A stretch of 64,000 bases of DNA from JAPORK01 sp026710285 (GCA_965201045.1 OZ241746.1:4216001-4280000), one strand, 5' to 3'. Positions 1 through 9,749 are shown, counted from the first letter of the stretch. Notes: a model not told the origin generated them from the sequence alone. Program-made: numbers and translations.

Positions 1-246
1 ACATGCCTAACTCATTTTTTACAACAAATTTTGTATAAATTTACATTTTTTTTCATAACGTATCAACACTCATTCAGCATAATTCGTTTCAAGGCATGTC
101 GTTTATTTAAATCAAGAATAATCAAAACAAGCTAAATAGTTGCATATAAAAAAATGGATTAATAAAAATAAGACTGTGTTAACAGTGAAAATTATACATT
201 TTTTTGAGAAGAATAAGATTTATCTAAAGTCTTTAGCAAGCCCGGT

Positions 247-483
247 CTATTCAGCTAAAGCATGAAAAGCATGCTCAATCTCCTGAGTCAACCAATGTTT
301 TATATAACGTTTTAAAGGTTTTCTCCAATCATTATAGCTAACCGGTGTCTCTTTTTCTCAAAAGATACAGCTTTGGAGTAGTTTTAAATCATACTCACAA
401 GCCAATTTACCATAATTTATTTTATGTCGTTTAGCATTAAGAACTGAGATATCACCTATTGAAGAAGATCCGGATAAGATCAT
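247..483 (-). pseudogene. Remnant of an unidentified gene with an in-frame stop
   Basis: Read on the minus strand from an ATG at 481-483, the frame stays protein-like for 79 codons to a TAG at 247-249, apart from one internal TGA. The part after the TGA reads like real protein (VSYNDWRKPLKRYIKHW), with amphipathic, basic-aromatic character. I do not recognise the family. Either a short decayed gene or a chance open frame fits; decay is favoured because both halves share one frame. Confidence 0.3.
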
Positions 484-594
484 TTCCTTGATTGTTTACA
501 ACTTCTGTCCTGTAAGGTTTTTCATTACAATATTCATTTAACTGATACGATGTAAAATTATTTTTTAAAGTGTTTCATTTACTGCACAAAAAAA

Positions 595-623
595 ATTTAT
601 TTATGAATAAATAATATTATAAT
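595..623 (+). promoter_or_regulatory. Possible sigma-70 promoter for the liu operon
   Basis: A perfect TATAAT lies at 618-623, about 55 bases before the liuA start, with a weak AT-rich -35 about 17 bases upstream. In DNA this AT-rich a TATAAT can occur by chance. No LiuR-type operator was identified and no liuR gene is adjacent. Confidence 0.3.
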
Positions 624-678
624 TAGGCGGGTTGTCACTACAAAATTCACATTCTCAGACGGTATCGAGAAGGTAAAA

Positions 679-1854
679 ATGTCTAATTTTTATACAGATT
701 TGAATTACGGGTTGAATTCTGAACTGCTTCTGTTCAGAAATCAGGTTGCTAAATTTACTGATGAAGAAATTGCTCCAATTGCTGCACAAATTGATGAAAA
801 AAGCGAGTTTCCAGCAATATTATGGAAAAAAATGGGGGACCTTGGTCTGCTTGGCATCACTGTCAGCGAATCTTTTGGTGGTAGTAATGCGGGTTATCTT
901 GCTCATGTTATCGCCATGGAAGAACTGAGTCGGGGGTCAGCTTCAGTAGCCTTAAGTTATGGAGCTCATTCTAATTTATGTGTTAATCAAATTTATCGTC
1001 ACGGAACAAATCAACAAAAACAAAAATATCTTCCTCCTTTAATTATGGGCACCTCTGTCGGTGCATTAGCTATGAGCGAAGTCAATTCAGGTTCTGATGT
1101 TGTGAGCATGAGTCTGAATGCACAAGACAAAGGTGACTATTTTGTACTTAATGGCAATAAAATGTGGATTACTAATGGTCCCGATGCAGATATTATTGTT
1201 GTTTATGCAAAAACATCACCACAAAAAAATGCTAAGGGTATTTCCGCTTTTATTGTAGAAAGAAACTTTCCTGGTTTCAAGCATGCTCAGCAACTCAACA
1301 AGCTGGGTATGCGCGGTTCAAAAACATCAGAGTTGGTTTTTGAGAACTGTGAAGTGCCTAAAGAAAATGTGCTGGGCACCATTGATAAAGGCGTCAATGT
1401 ATTAATGAGTGGTCTTGATTTTGAGCGGGTTGTACTGGCAGGTGGACCTGTAGGCATTATGCAGGCATGTCTTGACCTCGCCCTTCCATACATTCATCAG
1501 CGTAAACAGTTTGGGAAACCTATTGGAAAATTTCAGCTTATTCAGGAAAAAATAGCTAATATGTATACTACACTGAATAGCTGTCGTTCTTACTTATATA
1601 CAGTAGCACGTGCCTGTGACCATCAACATGTATCGCGTAAAGATGCTGCTTCCGTTATTTTACTCTGTGCAGAAAAAGCAACAGCTATCGCATTAGATAC
1701 CATTCAAGTTTTAGGTGGTAATGGTTATATCAATGAATACCCCGCTGGACGTTTTCTACGTGATGCAAAATTGTATGAAATTGGTGCCGGTACTTCTGAG
1801 ATAAGAAAAATGCTTATAGGAAGAGAGCTTTTTGAAGAAAGCGGTGAGGTCTGA
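679..1854 (+). CDS. liuA: Isovaleryl-CoA dehydrogenase
   Basis: A 391-residue acyl-CoA dehydrogenase that oxidises isovaleryl-CoA to 3-methylcrotonyl-CoA in leucine breakdown, passing electrons to ETF. The flavin/substrate signature AMSEVNSGSDV lies near residue 135. The segment GLDFERVVLAGGP near residue 245 carries the Glu at about 248, the catalytic base position typical of isovaleryl-CoA dehydrogenases rather than of short-chain enzymes. The C-terminal signature GGNGYINEYPAGRFLRDAK is intact. A GAGAAGG Shine-Dalgarno sits just before the ATG. It is first in a five-gene operon whose members fix the substrate assignment. Cytoplasmic. Confidence 0.93.
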   Translation: MSNFYTDLNYGLNSELLLFRNQVAKFTDEEIAPIAAQIDEKSEFPAILWKKMGDLGLLGITVSESFGGSNAGYLAHVIAMEELSRGSASVALSYGAHSNLCVNQIYRHGTNQQKQKYLPPLIMGTSVGALAMSEVNSGSDVVSMSLNAQDKGDYFVLNGNKMWITNGPDADIIVVYAKTSPQKNAKGISAFIVERNFPGFKHAQQLNKLGMRGSKTSELVFENCEVPKENVLGTIDKGVNVLMSGLDFERVVLAGGPVGIMQACLDLALPYIHQRKQFGKPIGKFQLIQEKIANMYTTLNSCRSYLYTVARACDHQHVSRKDAASVILLCAEKATAIALDTIQVLGGNGYINEYPAGRFLRDAKLYEIGAGTSEIRKMLIGRELFEESGEV

Positions 1855-1858
1855 AAAC

Positions 1859-3460
1859 ATGGTTGTACTGTCTTCTAAAATAAACAAGCAGCATGCTGAT
1901 TACCAACACAATACAGCAATCAATAAACAACATGTTAACCTGTTGCAGCAACAAGTAAAAAAAATCACAAACGGTGGTAGTGAAGCAGCCAGAAGCAGAC
2001 ATATTTCAAAAGGCAAATTACTACCAAGAGACAGAATTGACATCCTGCTTGATGAAGGTTCTTTTTTCCTTGAAATTGGTCAGTTTGCGGCATTTGAAGC
2101 CTATGCAGAACCCGTTCCTGCTGCTGCTATTATAGCGGGTATTGGTCAGATTCATGGTCATTACTGTATGATTGTCGCTAATGATGCTACGGTCAAAGGG
2201 GGAACTTATTATCCGCTAACGGTAAAAAAACATCTACGTGCACAGGCGATTGCAGAAATTAATCGTCTTCCCTGTATTTATCTGGTTGACTCAGGTGGAG
2301 CAAACCTTCCTCATCAGGCAGAAGTCTTTCCGGACAAAGAAAATTTTGGTCGTATTTTTTTTAATCAAGCACGTATGTCATCAATGAAAATACCACAAAT
2401 TGCTGTTGTTATGGGTTCCTGCACAGCCGGTGGTGCTTATGTGCCGGCAATGGCTGATGAAAGCATTATTGTTAAACAACAGGGTACTATTTTTCTTGCA
2501 GGTCCTCCTTTAGTAAAAGCGGCAACAGGTGAGAAAATAACTGCAGAAAAACTTGGTGGCGGTGATATCCATACCAGAGTATCTGGCGTAGCTGATTACC
2601 TTGCAGAAAACGATAAGCATGCACTGCATATTGCACGACAAACTGTATTACACATGAACAAACCAACAGTCACACTACCGAATGTTGTTTCTCCTCCTTT
2701 ATATCCGGCAGAAGATTTGTACGGTATTGTACCTGGTAATTTAAAGACACCGTTTGATGTTAAAGAAGTCATCGCCAGAATTATTGACAGCTCTGATTTT
2801 GATGAATTTAAAGCCCGGTACGGTACGACACTGGTATGTGGATTTGGTAAAATTTATGGGCATAGTGTAGGTATTATTGCTAACAACGGTATCCTTTTTT
2901 CTGAATCTGCACAAAAAGGTACTCATTTCATTTCATTGTGCTGTCAAAGAAACATACCGCTTATATTTTTGCAAAATATTTCTGGTTTTATGGTAGGTTC
3001 CCGCTATGAAGCAGGAGGAATTGCCAAACATGGTGCCAAAATGGTTAATGCTGTTGCCTGTGCTGCTGTACCTAAATTAACTGTTATTATTGGGGGTAGT
3101 TTTGGTGCAGGTAATTACGGAATGTGTGGGAGGGCTTATGATCCACGCTTTTTATGGATCTGGCCAAATACAAAAATTGCTGTCATGGGAGGAGAGCAGG
3201 CAGCTGATGTACTTACATCGGTCAAAGAAGCTGCTTTGATAAAGCAGGGAAAACATTTTATAAAAAATGAACGTGAGGCATTTTATCAATCGGTAATCAA
3301 AAAATATGAGACTGAAGGATCACCTTATTATGCAAGTGCCCGCCTGTGGGACGATGGAATAATTGATCCTGCTCAAACACGAAATGTACTTGGTCTGTCT
3401 CTTAATGTAGTTTGTCATGGTCATACGACTAATACACAATTTGGTGTATTTCGAATGTAA
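1859..3460 (+). CDS. liuB: Methylcrotonyl-CoA carboxylase, carboxyltransferase (beta) subunit
   Basis: Transfers CO2 from biotin to 3-methylcrotonyl-CoA, making 3-methylglutaconyl-CoA, in complex with LiuD. The glycine-rich carboxyltransferase motifs are visible (YLVDSGGANLPHQAEVFPD, GSCTAGGAYVPAMADE, GGSFGAGNYGMCGRAYDPRF). The frame is open from 1832, overlapping liuA by 23 bases. The ATG at 1859 is preferred because a GAGGT lies 9-13 bases upstream and the 533-residue product matches the family length. It follows liuA by only 4 bases, so the two are translationally linked. Confidence 0.92.
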   Translation: MVVLSSKINKQHADYQHNTAINKQHVNLLQQQVKKITNGGSEAARSRHISKGKLLPRDRIDILLDEGSFFLEIGQFAAFEAYAEPVPAAAIIAGIGQIHGHYCMIVANDATVKGGTYYPLTVKKHLRAQAIAEINRLPCIYLVDSGGANLPHQAEVFPDKENFGRIFFNQARMSSMKIPQIAVVMGSCTAGGAYVPAMADESIIVKQQGTIFLAGPPLVKAATGEKITAEKLGGGDIHTRVSGVADYLAENDKHALHIARQTVLHMNKPTVTLPNVVSPPLYPAEDLYGIVPGNLKTPFDVKEVIARIIDSSDFDEFKARYGTTLVCGFGKIYGHSVGIIANNGILFSESAQKGTHFISLCCQRNIPLIFLQNISGFMVGSRYEAGGIAKHGAKMVNAVACAAVPKLTVIIGGSFGAGNYGMCGRAYDPRFLWIWPNTKIAVMGGEQAADVLTSVKEAALIKQGKHFIKNEREAFYQSVIKKYETEGSPYYASARLWDDGIIDPAQTRNVLGLSLNVVCHGHTTNTQFGVFRM

Positions 3461-3489
3461 CTGATTAAATTTTACAAAAGGGTTAACTT

Positions 3490-4278
3490 ATGAGTTGCGA
3501 ATGGATTAAAGCAGAAAAAAATGAAGATGGTACTGTACAACTAACATTAGCTCGCCCAGAAAAGCGTAATGCACTTAATAAAGAAATGATTACGGCAATA
3601 AACGAACATTTGTTACAGTGGTATGAAGATGACAGCATCCGTCTTCTGTCTATTGATGCAGAAGGTAGATTTTTCAGTGCCGGTGCAGATCTTAAGTGGA
3701 TGCAACAGTCAGCCAATGCCACCTTTAATGAAAATATGGCAGATGCACAACTACTTGGAACCTTATATGAATTGCTCTATCATTTTCCAAAGCCGGTTAT
3801 TTGTATGGTCAATGGTCCTGCTTATGGTGGTGCGCTGGGTATCGTTGCAGCCAGTGATATTGTCATTTGTACGCCTTCTGCATTGTTTTGTCTCAGTGAA
3901 GTAAAACTAGGGTTAATTCCCGCTGTCATCAGCCCCTATCTTGTAGAGGCTATAGGATTACAACAAGCGCGAAGATTTGCACTTTCTGCTGAGCTGATCA
4001 GTGCTGAAAAAGCACATGATATTGGTCTTGTTCACAAAATAACAGAGCAGGAAAATTTTCTCACCCGCAAAAAGGAACTTGAAAAACAGCTGTATAAAGG
4101 GAGTCCTGATGCACAAGCACAAACAAAAGCACTCTTGCGTTATGTACACGGAAAACCCATTGATAAAAATTTAATTCAGCACACAATAGAAACCATTGCA
4201 CAGGCACGCACTCAACCCTCTGGCAAAGAGGGCATTAGCGCTTTTCTGGAAAAAAGAAAACCGGACTGGGAGTTATGA
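3490..4278 (+). CDS. liuC: 3-methylglutaconyl-CoA hydratase (enoyl-CoA hydratase family)
   Basis: A 262-residue crotonase-fold enzyme expected to hydrate 3-methylglutaconyl-CoA to HMG-CoA. The oxyanion-hole segments FFSAGADLKWM (near residue 63) and NGPAYGGALGIVAASD (near 113) are present, followed by the catalytic-region segment FCLSEVKLGLIPAVISPY. The crotonase fold alone does not set the substrate; the position between the two carboxylase subunits does. The start has AAGGGTTAACTT upstream. The 3' end overlaps liuD by four bases (ATGA), a typical coupling arrangement. Confidence 0.9.
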   Translation: MSCEWIKAEKNEDGTVQLTLARPEKRNALNKEMITAINEHLLQWYEDDSIRLLSIDAEGRFFSAGADLKWMQQSANATFNENMADAQLLGTLYELLYHFPKPVICMVNGPAYGGALGIVAASDIVICTPSALFCLSEVKLGLIPAVISPYLVEAIGLQQARRFALSAELISAEKAHDIGLVHKITEQENFLTRKKELEKQLYKGSPDAQAQTKALLRYVHGKPIDKNLIQHTIETIAQARTQPSGKEGISAFLEKRKPDWEL

Positions 4279-6209
4279 TTAAAAAATTACTTGTTGCTAA
4301 TCGCGGAGAAATTGCCTGCAGGATTATACGAACTGCAAAAAAAATGGGAATAAAAACGGTAGCGGTCTGGTCTGAAGCAGACAGTAATGCGATGCATAAA
4401 GCGATGGCTGATGAAAATGTATATATTGGACCTGCCGTTAGTCAGCACAGTTATCTAAACAGTAAAGTTATTATTGATGCAGCCATACGACATCAGGCAG
4501 AAGCAATCCATCCTGGTTATGGCTTTTTATCAGAAAATGCCAGTTTTGCCACTGCCGTCAAACAAGCGGGACTATTGTTTATTGGTGCTCCCATAAAAGC
4601 GATTCGAGCCATGGGCGATAAAGCCTCTGCAAAAATAATGATGGAAAAAGAAGGTGTTCCAGTTGTACCTGGTTTTAGTGAAATTGATGCAAATACTGAA
4701 ACCCTGATTAAAGCAGCAGAAAAAATTACTTATCCCATATTGCTAAAAGCTTCAGCCGGGGGGGGCGGAAAAGGAATGCGCATTGTTGATAATCCACAAG
4801 ATTTTCCTGAGGCACTTGCGCAGGCACGCAGAGAAGCGCAGAGCGCTTTTGGTAACGATCATATTATTTTAGAAAAATATCTGCATAAACCACGTCATGT
4901 GGAAGTGCAAATTTTTTTTGATCAGCAGGGTAAAGGGATTTACCTATTTGACAGAGATTGTTCACTACAGCGACGCTATCAAAAAGTTATTGAAGAAGCA
5001 CCAGCGCCGGGACTTTCAGAGCATTTACATAAAGCACTGGGTGAAATGGCTGTACGAGCAGGTAAGATTGTTGATTATGTTGGTGCAGGTACAGTGGAAT
5101 TTTTACTTGACCATCAGCATAACTTCTATTTTATGGAGATGAATACCCGCCTTCAGGTAGAGCATCCGGTTACTGAGATGATTACCGGTACAGATCTCGT
5201 ACAGTGGCAAATTGAAATTGCCTGCGGAAAACCGTTACCCGTGTCACAGGCACAATTAATGATTCAGGGGCATGCTATTGAAGCCCGCCTGTATGCTGAA
5301 CAACCCGCAAAAAATTTTATTCCTGTCACCGGCAAAATTAATTATTTAAACTGGCCTGCTGATCAGGACTACTTAAGAGTTGAAACCGGCGTACGCAGCA
5401 CTGATGAAATTACGCCCTGGTATGACCCGATGATTGCAAAACTAGTTACCTGGGGAGAAGATCGCAACAGCGCTATTAAAAGAATGCAGGATGCACTTAA
5501 AGCTACAAAAATCGCAGGTTTACCAACCAATCGTGATTTTTTAATTCGGCTTATTAATATACCTGATTTTCTTTCTGGTGACGTTAATACATCACTTATT
5601 GTTGATCATATAAACACTTTATTTTCTACTAATGAAGAGATAATAACAGCATTAATAGCAACCAGTTTTTATGTTTATCATCAGCGTAATGACTTTATGA
5701 AAGGCTGGCGACTAAATTTACCAGAAACAGCGCATTTTTTATGGGCAATCGATGAAAAAGAATACCATGTTATATTACTGTATTTAACCAACAAATGGAA
5801 AATACAGATTAACAATAACGACTATTATTGTGATCATTATTCTGTTGATAAAACAGCAGTTACACTGTCATTAACTGCTCAAACGGCTAAAACTTTTAAT
5901 ATTATTGCGTTTGATAAGTACTATACTTTTTTTTCAGATACAACGACTTTAACGCTGAAAAAACCGCTTTACATCACTTCAGAACAAAAAAACAGCTCTT
6001 GTTCAGCACCTATGAACGGTACCATTGCATCGATTAAAACAAGTATTGGCAGCAAGGTCAGTGAAGGAGATACGTTGTTAACCATCGAGGCAATGAAAAT
6101 GGAGCTCAGTATAAAAGCACCTCATTCAGGTATTATCAGTGCACTGTTTTTTAAAGCCGGAGACAGAGTAGAAGAAGGTGCAACATTATTTGCCTGTGAG
6201 GAAAAATAA
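4275..6209 (+). CDS. liuD: Methylcrotonyl-CoA carboxylase, biotin carboxylase/carrier (alpha) subunit
   Basis: A 644-residue protein. The N-terminal biotin carboxylase domain begins KKLLVANRGEIACRIIRTAK and carries the ATP-grasp glycine loop (SAGGGGKGMRIV) and the EMNTRLQVEHPVTE catalytic segment. A middle domain links to a C-terminal biotinyl domain whose target lysine lies in EAMKMEL near residue 608. It carboxylates biotin with ATP and bicarbonate and feeds LiuB. The middle region (about 450-560) is poorly conserved and AT-rich, as is usual in this subunit. The ATG overlaps the liuC stop, and the stop overlaps the liuE start. Confidence 0.93.
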   Translation: MIKKLLVANRGEIACRIIRTAKKMGIKTVAVWSEADSNAMHKAMADENVYIGPAVSQHSYLNSKVIIDAAIRHQAEAIHPGYGFLSENASFATAVKQAGLLFIGAPIKAIRAMGDKASAKIMMEKEGVPVVPGFSEIDANTETLIKAAEKITYPILLKASAGGGGKGMRIVDNPQDFPEALAQARREAQSAFGNDHIILEKYLHKPRHVEVQIFFDQQGKGIYLFDRDCSLQRRYQKVIEEAPAPGLSEHLHKALGEMAVRAGKIVDYVGAGTVEFLLDHQHNFYFMEMNTRLQVEHPVTEMITGTDLVQWQIEIACGKPLPVSQAQLMIQGHAIEARLYAEQPAKNFIPVTGKINYLNWPADQDYLRVETGVRSTDEITPWYDPMIAKLVTWGEDRNSAIKRMQDALKATKIAGLPTNRDFLIRLINIPDFLSGDVNTSLIVDHINTLFSTNEEIITALIATSFYVYHQRNDFMKGWRLNLPETAHFLWAIDEKEYHVILLYLTNKWKIQINNNDYYCDHYSVDKTAVTLSLTAQTAKTFNIIAFDKYYTFFSDTTTLTLKKPLYITSEQKNSSCSAPMNGTIASIKTSIGSKVSEGDTLLTIEAMKMELSIKAPHSGIISALFFKAGDRVEEGATLFACEEK

Positions 6210-7111
6210 TGGATGCTTTTCCTGATGAAGTTACAGTATTTGAAGTAGGTCCGCGTGATGGTCTGCAAAACCAAAAAAAAACGCTATCTGTAAAAACCCG
6301 AATACAGTTTATTGATAAACTTTCTGCCGCAGGATTTAAATATATTGAAGCAGGTAGCTTTGTTTCTTCTGAAAAAGTACCTCAAATGGCGAATACTGAT
6401 CAGGTTTTGACCGGAATTAACCGGCATAGAAACTGTGCCTATCCTGTACTGACACCCAATCTGCAGGGGTTGGAAAATGCATTAAATGCCGGTGCAACTC
6501 ATATTGCTATATTTGGTTCAGCCTCAGAACAATTTTGCCGGAAAAATATCAATTGCAGTGTGGCTGAAAGCATGGTGCGCTTTCGCGATATTTTACAAGC
6601 CGCTAAACAGCATCAGCTGATCGTAAGGGCTTATCTTTCCTGCGTGATGGGGTGCCCTTATGAAGGTGAAGTTGCCGCAAATAAAACAGCTTCACTGGCA
6701 GAACAATTATTGACCATGGGATGTTATGAAATTTCGCTGGGAGATACGATTGGTATAGGCACTCCTGGTCAGGTAACAAAATTACTGCGTGCTGTAAAGG
6801 CAGTGCTGCCGGTTAATAAAATTGCTGTCCATTTTCATGATACTTATGGACAGGCACTGGCTAATATTTATACAGCGCTTATGAGTGGTGTTGCTGTTAT
6901 TGATGCTTCAGTAGCCGGTCTTGGAGGATGCCCTTATGCTCCAGGCGCAAGTGGTAATATAGCAACAGAAGATATTGTTTATATGTTAAATGGTCTGGGT
7001 ATAACCACAAAAATTGACCTGAATACGCTGCTTGAAGCGAGTTATTTTATTTGCAGAGAACTCAATTGTAGCAATCAGTCGAAGGTTGCTGTTGCCAGGC
7101 AATCGCTATGA
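6209..7111 (+). CDS. liuE: Hydroxymethylglutaryl-CoA lyase
   Basis: Cleaves HMG-CoA to acetyl-CoA and acetoacetate, the last step encoded here. The 300-residue TIM-barrel protein has the N-terminal EVGPRDGLQNQ metal/substrate motif, the HFHDTYGQALAN metal-binding segment, and the loop VAGLGGCPYAPGASGN with the family's active-site cysteine. The start overlaps the liuD stop by one base (TAATG). No acetoacetyl-CoA transferase follows, so acetoacetate use must be encoded elsewhere. Confidence 0.93.
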   Translation: MDAFPDEVTVFEVGPRDGLQNQKKTLSVKTRIQFIDKLSAAGFKYIEAGSFVSSEKVPQMANTDQVLTGINRHRNCAYPVLTPNLQGLENALNAGATHIAIFGSASEQFCRKNINCSVAESMVRFRDILQAAKQHQLIVRAYLSCVMGCPYEGEVAANKTASLAEQLLTMGCYEISLGDTIGIGTPGQVTKLLRAVKAVLPVNKIAVHFHDTYGQALANIYTALMSGVAVIDASVAGLGGCPYAPGASGNIATEDIVYMLNGLGITTKIDLNTLLEASYFICRELNCSNQSKVAVARQSL

Positions 7112-7885
7112 TTTAGCTTATTCGCTTACTATACAGGAGATAATATTTTATAAGCTGGTTTAAGTCCAAAAACCGCATGGATGCTATCAGAATACACTTT
7201 GCCAGAATAAATATTAAATTATACGCAAACTAAATACATGATAAAAATGAATTTATGCGCATTAAAAGCATCAAAGATATTTTAATCATAAATAAAATAA
7301 ATGAGATTATACAATGAATAAAATAAACGCTTAAACGACGAAATATTTTAATTATATGTAGCTTATCAATACTTCGGACAGTTTTTAAAAATCTACTATG
7401 GATAAAACTATAAGCCATTGATTCATAAGGATATTTTCAGCGAGGTAAAAATAAAATCCTTTTAAAATCAACAGGTTACGAAAAATGTCCGAAGTGTTGT
7501 TTAAATGTTCTGCACTGAAATGACACTCTTTTCTGTCTTATTTTGAGTTTTTCACTAAATTTCAACAAATTAAGCATCAGTTTTTTTTGATATGTTTGCG
7601 ATTTTTATTAAGATCGTTCATGAATTGATATATTGTATTTGAGTCTGTAGTAGTATTATTATATAATCTATTGTTATTTAATAAGCCGCCCAAAATAATT
7701 AGGAATATTGCAAGTATACGATAAAGAAAATTTTTACTTAAAAGTCAATGATTAAATGTAAACCACAATACTATTTAAGCTTAAAAAAAGCAGGTGTAAT
7801 TCTTTTTTTCAGTTATTTAAAATAACCTGATTACAGGTGATTTAGATAAATTTTATATTATTAAAACATATATCGAGGTAAATTT
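7112..7885. other. Intergenic region with one MITE
   Basis: About 770 AT-rich bases. The only structured item is the 133-bp MITE at 7367-7499. No coding region is supported here, and no clear terminator was found after liuE. Confidence 0.6.
7367..7499. repeat. MITE family B, copy 1
   Basis: A 133-bp element with inverted ends: left CAATACTTCGGACAGTTTTT and right ending ATGTCCGAAGTGTTG. A near-equal copy (134 bp) lies at 31524-31657 and a lone end near 8696. The length, end structure and absence of coding capacity indicate a non-autonomous transposable element. The parent transposase is not in this window. Confidence 0.75.
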
Positions 7886-8353
7886 ATGTCAATACTCACT
7901 AGGGAAGATAACTTTATGCAGGATGATGAAGAACAAATCAGATTAGAACAAACACGCTTGAAGGTCTTATTACAGATCACAACTGACCATAAAAAAGAAG
8001 TTCAGGGGTTACAATCTCAACTGGATAATGCAGAACGAAAAGCAACCAAGCTGGATAATCAGGTAAAAATATTAGATAATGAACTTAAGACACATCGTGC
8101 TTCTAATCCAGACCGAATGAAAAAACAAATCAAGCGTTTGCAAGAACAAAACCGGGTGATTTCTATTGAAAACAATACTTTAAAGGCCAAACAAAAACAA
8201 TTACAACAGCAACTGCAAAACTCTAAGCTTGATTTAGAGCGTCTGCGCAATGAAAAAGAAACTGAAGCAACAAAAGAAAAAACCAATGAAACAAAAGTAA
8301 AAACAACAAAGACAGTAAAAACAGAGCAAAAAGAGAAAGCGCTGGAAGTATAG
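7886..8353 (+). CDS. Coiled-coil protein of unknown function
   Basis: 155 residues, almost entirely charged and helical. Residues about 15-125 show heptad-like spacing of Leu/Ile/Val among Lys, Glu and Gln (segments such as LQSQLDNAERKATKLDNQVK), followed by a Lys/Thr/Glu-rich tail. There is no signal peptide or membrane segment. The start has a good GAGGT seven bases upstream. It stands alone between repeat-rich gaps. I do not recognise a family; a structural or filament-like role is possible but not shown. Confidence 0.65.
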   Translation: MSILTREDNFMQDDEEQIRLEQTRLKVLLQITTDHKKEVQGLQSQLDNAERKATKLDNQVKILDNELKTHRASNPDRMKKQIKRLQEQNRVISIENNTLKAKQKQLQQQLQNSKLDLERLRNEKETEATKEKTNETKVKTTKTVKTEQKEKALEV

Positions 8354-8477
8354 CCAATTAGCTTATACAGGATATGAGCATAAGCCATTACCTTCTGAAA
8401 AAACGTTATAACATCCTAAACCTGATCCATCCGGTTGAAGGGTAGAATAACCCTGGTCCAAAGAGGTAAAATGGCTA

Positions 8478-8536
8478 CAGGTACACGTAAAAAATATTCA
8501 AAAAAATCAAATCGGATATATTTTTACGTGTACCTG
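8478..8536. repeat. Long inverted repeat
   Basis: The arm CAGGTACACGTAAAAA is repeated in inverse form at 8521-8536, with a spacer of about 27 bases. It is too long and too far from the stop codon at 8353 to be a simple terminator, and has no U-tract. It could be a small MITE remnant or a structured transcript. Confidence 0.55.
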
Positions 8537-8695
8537 ACTTAAACCTGAGAACATGCAAAAAACACCTGAACAGATGTGCAGTATTATTCATTTCCGTCAG
8601 ACACAATAAAACAGATACTACTTCAAAAGCAGATATGAACCATTTAAAGCAGCTGATTTATAAACAAATTCTTTAATTTTTTACAACTCATAGTA

Positions 8696-8716
8696 GCAAG
8701 ACTCCGGACAATTTTT
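8696..8716. repeat. Lone end of MITE family B
   Basis: The bases CAAGACTCCGGACAATTTTT resemble the terminal repeat of the elements at 7367 and 31524. No matching second end was found, so this is probably a decayed fragment. Confidence 0.35.
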
Positions 8717-9316
8717 CATAAATTGCACCTTTTAAAAGACTAAATTTTTGATTTTTAAGTGCTTTTATTTTTTTTATTTATATAAAAAAGCTTTCTAAAA
8801 TAAATAATTTATAAAAAACATTTGAGATATTGAAGAAAAACATATTTAAAAAGTAATTTCTTATAGTTGAGACTAAACTAAATTCAGGTACATTAATACA
8901 CTGTTTTGAAAGATATCTTGTAACCTGATAAAGAAAATACAACTTATTACTGCTATCAATATAGCTATTTTGTTTAATCTGAATATTTCACATTCAAAAA
9001 AAGGTTTATGTTTTTTACTATTACTTAAATTTATAATATAAGTTCAGATGGAGTTTTTTATAGTCATGCACAGTCAGTGCCCTGTCAATTTTCGATCTGT
9101 AAATAACCATAAAATTCAGACTGATTTTAGCGATGATAACATAACCAGCTATGGTGATATAACATCACTGAGATCAGCAGATAAAAAATTAAAATTTTGT
9201 AAAGTCTTTATAAAAAAAATATTTACTGTATCACCTCATCTAAACCGATCCAATTATTTTATAACAATCAAAGTCTGGAGTATTTTTTTAATCTCAAAAG
9301 CAAAGAGGAGACGCTA

Positions 9317-9502
9317 ATGAAAAGCAGTAAAAGAAATATGACAAAAAGAGCTTTTTCAAAAGGATATTACACTGGTCATGCCGGAAAACCAAAAACCGGA
9401 TGTCCTCACTTTGTACTTCAGGAGCGTCAGGCATGGCTAAATGGCTGGCGAGCTGGTTGGGTTGACAGAGTAGAAGGAAAACGTTTTTCAAAACTGCTGT
9501 GA
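9317..9502 (+). CDS. rmf: Ribosome modulation factor
   Basis: A 61-residue basic protein aligning along its length with Escherichia coli RMF: a KR-rich start, then A-x-x-x-G-Y-x-x-G-x-x-G-K (AFSKGYYTGHAGKPKTGCP), then WLNGWRAGWVDRV matching the WLGGWREAMADRV region. RMF binds 30S near the anti-Shine-Dalgarno region in stationary phase and dimerises 70S ribosomes into inactive 100S particles. A strong GAGGAG precedes the ATG. The gene is monocistronic, as in other gammaproteobacteria. Confidence 0.9.
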   Translation: MKSSKRNMTKRAFSKGYYTGHAGKPKTGCPHFVLQERQAWLNGWRAGWVDRVEGKRFSKLL

Positions 9503-9749
9503 ATTTTTAAAGGTCTGCTTTTTTATAAAAAGATTATACTCACTACTGTGTGTAACCTGAAAAATTATCCAGCAAAATACAGAGGTTTGTGAATTTATTC
9601 AATTTTATTATTTACGCCTGATAAGTTGTATGCTGATAGATTAGATTTATTCAAATGACACAGAGATCATTTAAAGAGATGGATGACGTAGTCAACTTTT
9701 TTATTAAAACCCGGTTAAGAAACATTTTCTAGAGGGCGTTGACAATTAA

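Larger units (their letters stand above)
1..678. other. Gene-poor upstream region
   Basis: This stretch has no intact gene. It holds a decayed minus-strand reading frame at 247-483 and, just before liuA, a possible promoter at 595-623. The rest is AT-rich with no recognisable motif. Confidence 0.6.
8354..9316. other. Gene-poor region before rmf
   Basis: About 960 bases holding a long perfect-arm hairpin at 8478-8536 and a lone MITE-B end near 8696. An open frame at 9048-9317 exists but lacks protein-like character and was not accepted. The remainder is AT-rich with no recognised signal. Confidence 0.5.

Noticed and set aside
9048..9317. 89-codon frame just before rmf
   Set aside because: No Shine-Dalgarno, no protein-like composition, and it ends on the rmf start. 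rmf is normally alone.
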